Positions 1 to 7,184 of a stretch of 64,000 bases of DNA are shown piece after piece. The notes under the pieces were generated by a model. The model had not been told where the DNA came from, made no database searches, and saw only the letters and a list, made by a program, of their open reading frames with translations. The stretch's first letter is position 1. Each line of letters opens with the position of its first letter. The DNA comes from an uncultured Alphaproteobacteria bacterium (lineage in GTDB: Bacteria; Pseudomonadota; Alphaproteobacteria; MPNO01; UBA2964): contig CALSLP010000006.1 in NCBI GenBank assembly GCA_943787225.1, positions 186,001 to 250,000 on the forward strand. The letters are read 5' to 3'. Both the position numbers and the translations under genes were made by a program.

Positions 1-72
1 GGGATAGTTGCAACTCGCCGTCGAAAAGCCGAAAATTGATCTCATGACAAATCTCCGCAAGCATAATCAATC

Positions 73-740
73 ATGATCGACAAACGCGTTTACGATTTTG
101 ATGCTGCCCTCGAAGGCATGGCTGATGGCGCGACAATCATGTCCGCCGGGTTTGGCGCGGCGGGTGCCCCACAGGAATTACTGGAAGCGGTGCTCGACCG
201 CGGTTACCGCGATCTGGTGATCATTTCCAACAATGCCGGTGAGGGTGAGCGCGGGCTGATCCTGTTACTCAAGGAAAAACGGATCGCCAAGGTCATTTGC
301 TCCTTTCCGACCTCCTCCAATTCCGAGGTCACCAAAGAGCTCTATGCCGCGGGATTGCTGGAGCTTGAGATCGTACCGCAGGGGACGCTGAGTGAGCGCA
401 TGCGGGCTGGTGGCGCCGGGATCGGCGGTTTCTACACCCCGACCTCGGTCAACACGCCGCTCGCAGAGGGCAAGGAAGTTCGGACATCGATGGCAAAGAT
501 TACGTCCTCGAATTCCCACTCACCGCTGATTTCGCATTTATCAAAGCACGCGAAGCCGACCGCTGGGGCAATTTGACGTATAACCTATCCGCCCGCGGAT
601 TTGGCCCGACCATGGCGATGGCCGCGAAGACCACCATTGTACAGGTCGACCGGTTTGTTGAGCTTGGCGAGATCGACCCCGAACAGGTCATTACCCCGGG
701 TATCTATGTCGACCGGGTGATGGAAGTAGAGGCGAGCTGA
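73..740 (+). pseudogene. pcaI: 3-oxoadipate CoA-transferase subunit A, one frameshift
   Basis: With PcaJ this would transfer CoA from succinyl-CoA to 3-oxoadipate, the penultimate step of the beta-ketoadipate pathway, in the cytoplasm. The first 136 or so codons match PcaI-type subunits, including SNNAGEG, ICSFPTSSNSEV and the GGFYTPTSVNTPLAEGK stretch. The frame then breaks near base 482. The rest of the family sequence (DIDGKDYVLEFPL, ADRWGNL, FGPTMAMAA, VITPGIYVDRV) continues in another frame to a TGA at 738-740. Restoring one G in the GG at 482-483 rejoins the frames into about 222 codons, the normal family length. It lies 2 bp upstream of pcaJ. The family call is firm; whether the break is biological or a read error is open. 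Confidence 0.85.
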
Positions 741-742
741 TC

Positions 743-1415
743 ATGGCAAAACTGACCCGCAAACAAATCGCCTGGCGCGTCGCGCAAGACATTCCCGAAG
801 GGGCCTATGTAAATCTCGGTATCGGCGCACCGGAAATGGTCGCCAACTACCTGCCGGAAGACCGCGAGGTTATTATCCACAGCGAGAACGGTTTGCTGGG
901 GATGGGACCGACACCGCCACCCGGTGAAGAAAACCCGGACCTTATCAATGCCGGCAAGAAACCGGTCACGCTGCTCGATGGCGGCAGCATCTCCCATCAC
1001 ACAGACTCTTTCGCCATGATCCGTGGCGGCCATATCGATATTTGCGTGCTTGGGCGCATTTCAGGTTGCGCAGAACGGAGACCTCGCCAATTGGGCGACT
1101 CTGGACAACTCTCGTCCGCCTGGCGTTGGCGGCGCTATGGATCTCGCCGTTGGCGCCAAGAATGTATTTGTGATTACCGATCACTGCACAAGGGACGGTC
1201 AACCGAAGCTCCTAGAACAATGCAGCTACCCGCTCACCGGAAGCAGCGTTGTTACCCGCGTCTATTCGGACCACGCCTTGATCGATGTGCGGGATAACAG
1301 TTTCATCGTTCGCGAAATTGCCAAGGACATATCGGAGGAAGAGCTGCGGGAGATAACCGGCGCTGCGCTGATCTTCTCCAATGATTGCGTGGCCCTCGAA
1401 ACACCAGACCTCTGA
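743..1415 (+). pseudogene. pcaJ: 3-oxoadipate CoA-transferase subunit B, one frameshift
   Basis: Partner subunit of PcaI. The catalytic glutamate motif SENGLLGMG is present in the first part, and the N-terminal half closely follows PcaJ (WRVAQDIPEGAYVNLGIG). The frame breaks near base 1055, inside the stretch reading ICVLG-AFQVAQNGDLANW. The second half (GGAMDLAVGAKNVFVITDH, CSYPLTG, VYSDHALIDV) is intact in the next frame to the TGA at 1413-1415. Removing one G from the GGG run rejoins the halves at normal length, about 224 codons. Two adjacent partner genes each carrying one G-run indel is notable. The next gene begins 9 bp downstream. Confidence 0.85.
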
Positions 1416-1424
1416 GGCGCTGAG

Positions 1425-2042
1425 ATGAATGCCTATGAACTTCTCGGCATAGACCGTCTTGCCGATTTAGATGCCATCAAGCAGGCCTATCGCAGCTTGG
1501 CGAAGGCACTCCACCCCGACGTCAATACTGGCGACGAAGAGGCAGCAGACCGTTTCAAGCATATTACCGCCGCCTATAATTTGCTCGCCGACAAAAAGAA
1601 GCGCGCAGAATATGACCGCAATGCTGGTCGCAAGGGCGGTCCACCCGGGCACGGCGCGCCTTGGGAAAAAGGCGGTGTCTGGTATGATTTCGAAATCGAT
1701 GAGACCTCCGGCGAGCGGATCAATGATCTATATGGCGATGTTGCGGGCACGCGGCTCGGCCGGGTGAAGGGTGCCGCTGCAACCTCCATGAAGGTCAAAG
1801 GTCAAGACGTCGCCGCAAAACTGAAAATCACGAAAACAGAAGCCAGCGAAGGCATCTGTAAGCTCCTCACCACCATGACCGGGCTCACCGTTGCAGTCGA
1901 TGTCCCCGCCGGTCATATCAACGGCAAGGTTATCACAATCCCCGGCTTCGGGATCGAAGGGTTTGGTGGTGCCGAACCGGGAGACCTCAACGTTATTGTT
2001 GAGGTTATCCCCGATCCGTCTATTGAAGCGGTAAAACCTTAA
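1425..2042 (+). CDS. J-domain protein with DnaJ C-terminal-like tail
   Basis: A 205-residue co-chaperone-like protein. Residues 2-68 form a J-domain with the HPD motif at 30-32, which stimulates DnaK ATPase activity. A short glycine-rich linker follows (about 72-85). The last 70 residues resemble the end of a DnaJ/CbpA substrate-binding domain (GKVITIPGFG, PGDLNVIVEVIP). There is no CxxCxGxG zinc region, so it is nearer the CbpA/type III class than DnaJ itself. It follows pcaJ by 9 bp on the same strand, perhaps co-transcribed. Its client is not indicated by the sequence. Confidence 0.85.
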   Translation: MNAYELLGIDRLADLDAIKQAYRSLAKALHPDVNTGDEEAADRFKHITAAYNLLADKKKRAEYDRNAGRKGGPPGHGAPWEKGGVWYDFEIDETSGERINDLYGDVAGTRLGRVKGAAATSMKVKGQDVAAKLKITKTEASEGICKLLTTMTGLTVAVDVPAGHINGKVITIPGFGIEGFGGAEPGDLNVIVEVIPDPSIEAVKP

Positions 2043-2048
2043 GCGGCA

Positions 2049-2834
2049 TCATGCCATAAAAGAGGCGTCCTGGCGAACCTGCCGGCGAAAGGCCGCCTGC
2101 CAGTCTGTATCACCAATTGGCGCATTGCCTGACCGACCTGCTATTTGCGAAACCGTGAATTCGCAGACTTCCTTCGAGAGCGGCACCGGTGTTGAGTTTG
2201 TCGCCAAAAGCCGTTCCTGGGTTTCGCACGCCCCTACCAAACGCCCCATAAAGGCCATCGCCTCGGCAATGGTACGCCCGACAGTCAGCAAACCGTGATT
2301 GCGCATGATCATGGTATATTTATCACCGAGGTCAGAGAGAATCCGCGGCGCCTCATCTGCTTCCTGCGCAATACCTTCAAAATCGTGATAGGTGACCTGC
2401 CCGTATACCGAACACGACCCCTGATCGAAAAACATCAGCCCTTCTTCCATGGCGGACACCACAACACCGGCCATCGGATGAAGATGTATCGTGCAATCGA
2501 TATGCGGCATCTCACGCTGGATAGCACTATGAAAATTCAGCCCGGCAGGTCGCGGCTTGCGAGCCGTATCGCTCAACACCTTGCCACTATGATCGAGCTT
2601 TAGAAGGTTCGAGGCCGTAATCTCGTCCCAGGCAAAATCCGATGCATTCATCAAAAAATGCTCCGGCGCATCCGGCACCCGTGCCGTCATATGATTAGCG
2701 GTCGAGCCATTCCAGCCCTTGGCATAGCAAATACGAAATGCCGCCGCGAGCTGCACCCGTGCCTCCCACTCAGCCTCGGAAACCTTGCCGCGCAGAGAGT
2801 CTTCTTCATGTAATGAAATTGCTGATGTCGCCAT
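2049..2834 (-). CDS. Class II aldolase/adducin family protein
   Basis: A 261-residue zinc-dependent aldolase-fold protein. The metal-binding HLHP motif and a later RNHG motif (as in fuculose-phosphate aldolase and demethylmenaquinone methyltransferase-like members) are visible. I chose the ATG at 2834 because a GGAGG lies just upstream; a TTG 12 bp earlier is less likely. It is first in a minus-strand reading order only by position: the aconitase-like genes lie upstream of it with a 33-bp gap, so they may form one operon. Members act as aldolases, decarboxylases or epimerases on small hydroxy acids; the substrate cannot be told. A second, diverged family member lies at 39395-40078. Confidence 0.85.
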   Translation of the reverse strand: MATSAISLHEEDSLRGKVSEAEWEARVQLAAAFRICYAKGWNGSTANHMTARVPDAPEHFLMNASDFAWDEITASNLLKLDHSGKVLSDTARKPRPAGLNFHSAIQREMPHIDCTIHLHPMAGVVVSAMEEGLMFFDQGSCSVYGQVTYHDFEGIAQEADEAPRILSDLGDKYTMIMRNHGLLTVGRTIAEAMAFMGRLVGACETQERLLATNSTPVPLSKEVCEFTVSQIAGRSGNAPIGDTDWQAAFRRQVRQDASFMA

Positions 2835-2867
2835 ATCTACCTCCAATATTTCTTAATCTTTAAACCG

Positions 2868-3368
2868 TCACTCAGCTGCCGCAATCAGCCCTTCGGCCTC
2901 AAGCAAGGGCAACACGCCACCGGCCTTCATTGTATTGAGCAGAATATCGGGAACCGGTCGGCTCTGCAAAACATCACCTGTACGGCTATTGGTGATTGTG
3001 AAATCTTCAAACGAGACTTTCGCCTCATCCCCTTCTTCAAATGCAGTGGAAATTCCGTCGCACTCCAGCGCCAGGAAGCCCCAATTGACGCAGTTGCGAT
3101 AAAATAGACCATTGATCGATTCCGCCACCATACAGGCCAGGCCAGTATTGCGCAGGGAACGCGCCGCAGGGCGTGATGATCCCATCCCAAAATTATGCCC
3201 ACCAATCAGAACGTCACCTTTTGCAACTTCGTCGATCCAGCCGGGCCGGTTTCCCTCAAAGACGCAGCGTAATTGTTCTGATTCGGTAAACAGTTGTGCC
3301 CGTCCGGGCAGGATCAAATCGGTATTGATGTTGTCGCCAAATTTCCAGGTCTTGCCGATGAATTCCAT
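2868..3368 (-). CDS. Aconitase-family small subunit (LeuD/DmdB-like)
   Basis: A 166-residue swivelling-domain subunit of a two-subunit hydro-lyase. Family hallmarks are GDNINTDLILPGR near the N-terminus and GGHNFGMGSSR in the middle, the latter shaping substrate specificity. The length fits the short archaeal-type isopropylmalate/homoaconitate class rather than the roughly 200-residue bacterial LeuD. The ATG at 3368 has GGAGGGG just upstream; an in-frame TTG at 3383 is unlikely. It follows the large subunit by 11 bp. Isopropylmalate, citramalate or dimethylmalate dehydration are all possible. The adjacent lyase makes a catabolic role more likely than leucine synthesis. Confidence 0.85.
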   Translation of the reverse strand: MEFIGKTWKFGDNINTDLILPGRAQLFTESEQLRCVFEGNRPGWIDEVAKGDVLIGGHNFGMGSSRPAARSLRNTGLACMVAESINGLFYRNCVNWGFLALECDGISTAFEEGDEAKVSFEDFTITNSRTGDVLQSRPVPDILLNTMKAGGVLPLLEAEGLIAAAE

Positions 3369-3379
3369 GATCCCCTCCC

Positions 3380-4633
3380 TCAATTCACAAAATCACGGGG
3401 ATCCGCGATTGTCCCTTTGATCGCTGATGCCGCGACTGTTGCCGGTGACCCCATGAAGACCTTGGAATCCGGATCACCCATGCGGCCTTTGAAATTCCGC
3501 GTACTCGCCGTGATACAGCTTTCACCGGCAGCAAGAACACCAAGATGACCACCACCGCAGGCGCCACAGGTGGCATTGGTCACAACAGCTCCTGCTTCAA
3601 TGAGCGTTTCGATATAACCGTGGCGAAGCGCTTCGAGATAAATATTTTGCGTTCCTGGCGTGACAAGCAGGCGCACATTAGAAGCCACCTTATTCCCTTT
3701 GAGAACGGCGGCCGCTGCTGCAAAATCATCCAGCGTTCCATTGGCGCAGGACCCAATGAAAGCCTGATCAATATGGGTGCCGGCAACCTCACCAACTTTT
3801 TGCGAGTTCTCCAGCACGGTATCCGGCAAGGCAACTAACGGTTCCATTTCGTCGAGATTTATAGTCCGCCGCGCGAGATAATTCGCATCCTCGTCAGGGT
3901 ATTGTGCTTCAAAAGGCGCCGGATTGCGTTCCCGGACATAGTCCAGCATCACGTCATCCGGCTCAAAGGTCGCAAACTCTGCTGACAGTTCTGCGCACAT
4001 CGTTGTCATCGTGCGTCGAGCGTTTATGGAAAGTCCCGGCAACGCGCCACCACCAAACTCAACGTTCTGATTGGCGTGCGATCCATAGGTGTCTGCAATG
4101 TGCAGGAAAACATCTTTCATTGAGACCGGTGCCTTGAGGGCACCCTCAAAGTCATAACGGATGGTCTCGCCGACGCGGAACCAGGTTTCGCCTTTGGTAA
4201 CTGCATAGAACATATCCGGTGCCCCGGTGCCCCGCGCCGCGCAGTTAAAGACACCAGCGCTACAGGTATGCGAGTCGCCACAGACCAGCACAGAACCCGG
4301 CAGCGCATAGCCATGGTCGGCAACCAAAACATGGCTGATGCCCTGTTTCGCGCCGACATCATGGAACCGTTCGATATTGAATTTTTTGACGAAATCGCGA
4401 CCGGTCTTCTGCGCCGTCGCACTGATGATATCTTTGGCTGGAACCCGGTGATCAAACACCACGACGACCCGGTCGGGGTCATGAACTTTCAAGATCTCAC
4501 GCCAGATAGAAGGCACAAAGTTGTTGTCATAGAGGACCGAGGTACCGACCTGAACGACAACGAGGTCGCCTGGCCTTACCACCTCCTGACCGGAATTCTT
4601 GGCCAGGATCTTTTCAATTGCCGTCATGCCCAT
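3380..4633 (-). CDS. Aconitase-family large subunit (LeuC/DmdA-like)
   Basis: A 417-residue [4Fe-4S] hydro-lyase subunit. The three cluster cysteines are visible: one in GSCANG (about residue 296) and two in ATCGACGGGH (about 356 and 359). CGDSHTCSAG is also typical. The size matches the short IPMI-2/HacA class. The start is the ATG at 4633 with GAGGAG about 7 bp upstream. It sits between the small subunit and a PEP-mutase/isocitrate-lyase-family gene on the same strand. That trio is the arrangement expected for dimethylmaleate hydration followed by dimethylmalate cleavage, as known from nicotinate fermentation. Substrate assignment is inference. Confidence 0.87.
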   Translation of the reverse strand: MGMTAIEKILAKNSGQEVVRPGDLVVVQVGTSVLYDNNFVPSIWREILKVHDPDRVVVVFDHRVPAKDIISATAQKTGRDFVKKFNIERFHDVGAKQGISHVLVADHGYALPGSVLVCGDSHTCSAGVFNCAARGTGAPDMFYAVTKGETWFRVGETIRYDFEGALKAPVSMKDVFLHIADTYGSHANQNVEFGGGALPGLSINARRTMTTMCAELSAEFATFEPDDVMLDYVRERNPAPFEAQYPDEDANYLARRTINLDEMEPLVALPDTVLENSQKVGEVAGTHIDQAFIGSCANGTLDDFAAAAAVLKGNKVASNVRLLVTPGTQNIYLEALRHGYIETLIEAGAVVTNATCGACGGGHLGVLAAGESCITASTRNFKGRMGDPDSKVFMGSPATVAASAIKGTIADPRDFVN

Positions 4634-4659
4634 CGTGGCACTCCTCTATCCATCAGTCT

Positions 4660-5610
4660 CTATCCGTCAGTAGTCGGCATAAAACCGACCGAGCCTTCGT
4701 ATTTAGCCAGCACATCTTCGCTGGGCAGAAATTCTTCCTCTAGTTCTCGAATCTTATCAAACCCCATAAAGGCGTGAATGTCGCCCACCGGATGATCTTT
4801 TACGTCAGCGAGGAAGGCTTTCTGACAGACGACATCATGCTCTTTGAACTCATGCATGAAATCCCACATCGCCCGCGCGCTCGACCGTAAAGCCCCGGTT
4901 GCAAAGCTCACCATGGCAATGCCCATCTCATTGAGCTCTTCTAGCGTCAGCATTGGTGACACGCCTGTCCGATTATAATGGATCGGTGCATCCACCTTGT
5001 CGCAAACCTCAGCGATCTCCTCCTTCGTCGTCAGCCCCTCGGGGAAAATCATATCAACGCCAGCATCAAGATAGGCCTTGGACCGTTCGATAACCGCTTC
5101 GACTGAGCCACCGGCAACGCCGCGGGCATCTGTCCGCGCGATCAGTACAAAATCAGGGTCAATCTCATCTCGCACTCTCGCCGCCGCACGATACTTCCCA
5201 GCCGCTTCTTCCAACGGAATAATCTGTTTTCCGGCAACATGACCGCAGCGCTTGGGCGCCACCTGATCCTCAATATGAATTCCCGCGACTCCGGCACGGA
5301 TAAAATCCTCTACGGTGCGAATAACATTGATGGCATTGCCATAGCCAGTATCGGCATCCGCAATCGCCGGAATATTCACTGCGCCAGCGATATAGCGTGA
5401 CATCATCACCATTTCATCGAGTGTAATCAGCCCGACATCCGGCTTTCCCAGCAATGTTGCCGAGACCGCATACCCGGAAACACCGCAGGACTGAAAGCCT
5501 GCGGCTTCGATGATCTTGGCGCTTAACGCATTGTGGGCACCCGGCTTTACGATAACCTCATCGCCGGCTAGTAGATTGCGAAACACTTTGCTCATTGGCT
5601 CTCTCGGCAT
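4660..5610 (-). CDS. PEP mutase/isocitrate lyase superfamily carbon-carbon lyase
   Basis: A 316-residue alpha/beta-barrel enzyme. ADADTGYGN (84-92) binds Mg2+, and KRCGH (120-124) is the loop motif of the lyase branch (methylisocitrate lyase, dimethylmalate lyase, oxaloacetate decarboxylase), with the catalytic cysteine present. The ATG at 5610 has GGGAGG about 6 bp upstream; a start 66 bp earlier would add an atypical leader. It is the first gene of the minus-strand group running to 2049, and is divergent from the PcaD-like gene at 5787. The retained Cys argues for C-C cleavage and against phosphonopyruvate chemistry. Dimethylmalate or methylisocitrate are the best substrate guesses. Confidence 0.87.
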   Translation of the reverse strand: MPREPMSKVFRNLLAGDEVIVKPGAHNALSAKIIEAAGFQSCGVSGYAVSATLLGKPDVGLITLDEMVMMSRYIAGAVNIPAIADADTGYGNAINVIRTVEDFIRAGVAGIHIEDQVAPKRCGHVAGKQIIPLEEAAGKYRAAARVRDEIDPDFVLIARTDARGVAGGSVEAVIERSKAYLDAGVDMIFPEGLTTKEEIAEVCDKVDAPIHYNRTGVSPMLTLEELNEMGIAMVSFATGALRSSARAMWDFMHEFKEHDVVCQKAFLADVKDHPVGDIHAFMGFDKIRELEEEFLPSEDVLAKYEGSVGFMPTTDG

Positions 5611-5786
5611 TTGAACCTCCCAGTTCCTGTTCTTGCTGAAAATCATACTGTGCGCGGCGCAGACGGGATAGATCACCGCACCTTCTATTCATACCGATTC
5701 CCGGTGACAATTGACCCGGACCGGCAAACGCCGTATCAAAATAATCTGGCAAACATGATCGGGAAACCGATGCGGAGGGAGAAACC

Positions 5787-6584
5787 ATGCCGACAATTGC
5801 GGCTAACGGAATAAATTTTAATTATCAGATCGACGGCCCCGAGGGCGCGCCCTGGATCACTTTTTCAAATTCACTCGCGACCAACCTCACGATGTGGGAC
5901 GAGCAGGCGGCGCTCCTGTCTAATGACTGGCGTGTCCTGCGCTATGACCAGCGCGGCCATGGCGGGACTGATGCGACAACGCCACCCTACACATTCGATC
6001 TCCTGGCTCAGGATCTGATCGCTTTGTGGGATGCGCTTGGCGTCAAACGCAGCGTTTTGTGTGGGCTTTCAATGGGCGGCACCACCGGGCTTGGCATTGC
6101 CATAGACCATGACGAAAGACTTGCGGCCTATATCGGCTGCGATTTGCCACATCATTCTCCGGATGGATTCATCCAGGCTTGGAATGATCGCCAGGCGATG
6201 GCCAAAGAAGGCGGCATGGAGGGCATGGCACAACCCACAGCAACCCGTTGGTTTACAGACGCGTTTGCCAATGACCCCGCCAATGCCGCGACCATGAAGA
6301 AAATCATCGGCATGATCAGCAGTACGAAACTGGATGGCTTCCTTGGCTGCTCCGGTGCTTTGCAGACCATCGATTACCATGGTCGGATCGAAAAGATTAA
6401 GGTCCCGACCCTGTTTATATCCGGTGCCGAGGATCCTGCAGCCGGGCCGCATGAGATGGCGCCGCTTTTGGATATGCTGCCGGGAACGACGTTGCATGTT
6501 GTCCCCAATGCCGGACATATCGCCAATATGGAAAACCCCGAGAACTTTAACGCAGCTCTCACCGGTTTTCTCAACAGCCTGTAA
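5787..6584 (+). CDS. Alpha/beta hydrolase, 3-oxoadipate enol-lactonase-like
   Basis: A 265-residue hydrolase resembling PcaD, which opens 3-oxoadipate enol-lactone in the beta-ketoadipate pathway. The catalytic triad is visible: Ser95 in GLSMGG, Asp near 216 in SGAEDP, and His near 244 in NAGHI. The substrate-side FSNSLATNLTMWD and RYDQRGHGG stretches are PcaD-like. GGAGG precedes the ATG. With the pcaIJ relics 4 kb away it suggests a former aromatic catabolic locus, but many PcaD-like hydrolases have other substrates. The 176-bp gap on its left is a shared divergent promoter region. Confidence 0.8.
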   Translation: MPTIAANGINFNYQIDGPEGAPWITFSNSLATNLTMWDEQAALLSNDWRVLRYDQRGHGGTDATTPPYTFDLLAQDLIALWDALGVKRSVLCGLSMGGTTGLGIAIDHDERLAAYIGCDLPHHSPDGFIQAWNDRQAMAKEGGMEGMAQPTATRWFTDAFANDPANAATMKKIIGMISSTKLDGFLGCSGALQTIDYHGRIEKIKVPTLFISGAEDPAAGPHEMAPLLDMLPGTTLHVVPNAGHIANMENPENFNAALTGFLNSL

Positions 6585-6601
6585 AGAAAGAGACACTCAA
6601 C

Positions 6602-7180
6602 ATGAGCGACAAACAACCAGTAGGTATCCGCCGGATTGTCACCGGCCATGACAAAAATGGCGTCGCCGTCGTGATTGATGACGGCCCCACACCCGGCGTA
6701 AAGACCACGCCCAACCGTCCTGGCGTTATTTTTCACAATATGTGGACCACGGCGACGACTCCCGCGAACTTTGATGAGCCAACGGAAGCAACCAGCGTTG
6801 ACCTTCCTTTGCCACCGCCGAAGAACGGCACGACGTTCCGCTTGATCGAATTCCCACCCGAATCCCAGGTCGAACAGGTCGATGCTGAAACCGCCAAGAA
6901 GGCATTCCAGGAATATGGCGCTGATGGTGCGCTCCAGCATGATGAGAGCGATACGCAGAAAAAGAAGCATTCCTTTATGCATCAAACGGACACCGTCGAT
7001 TATGCGATCTGTCTGGCCGGTGAAATGACCATGTATCTCGATGATTCAGAGGTCGTCATGAAGGCTGGTGATGTCATGGTTCAGCGCGGCACCAATCATG
7101 CCTGGGTTAACAAATCTGACGAATATTGCACGATGGCCTTTGTCCTGATTGGCGGCGAAGGCAAGCAAGGTAGAGGATAA
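6602..7180 (+). CDS. Cupin-domain protein
   Basis: A 192-residue protein with one conserved beta-barrel in its second half. Visible elements are the stretch HQTDTVDYAICLAGEMTMYL (first motif, with Asp and Glu as possible ligands) and GDVMVQRGTNHAW (second motif, metal-ligand His). The first 90 residues include a segment around FHNMWTT that is common in a family of small cupins near aromatic and amino-acid catabolic genes. It lies 17 bp after the PcaD-like gene and 4 bp before the oligopeptidase region, so all are likely in one transcript. I cannot assign a reaction. Confidence 0.8.
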   Translation: MSDKQPVGIRRIVTGHDKNGVAVVIDDGPTPGVKTTPNRPGVIFHNMWTTATTPANFDEPTEATSVDLPLPPPKNGTTFRLIEFPPESQVEQVDAETAKKAFQEYGADGALQHDESDTQKKKHSFMHQTDTVDYAICLAGEMTMYLDDSEVVMKAGDVMVQRGTNHAWVNKSDEYCTMAFVLIGGEGKQGRG

Positions 7181-7184
7181 TAAT

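Noticed and set aside
1..72. A divergent regulator gene starting left of pcaI
   Set aside because: A minus-strand ATG at 45 opens a short frame to the window edge, but the 15 residues do not resemble a known regulator start.
2868..4633. Leucine-biosynthesis LeuCD
   Set aside because: The subunits are of the short archaeal class and no leuA or leuB is near; the neighbouring lyase fits a catabolic role better. Not excluded.
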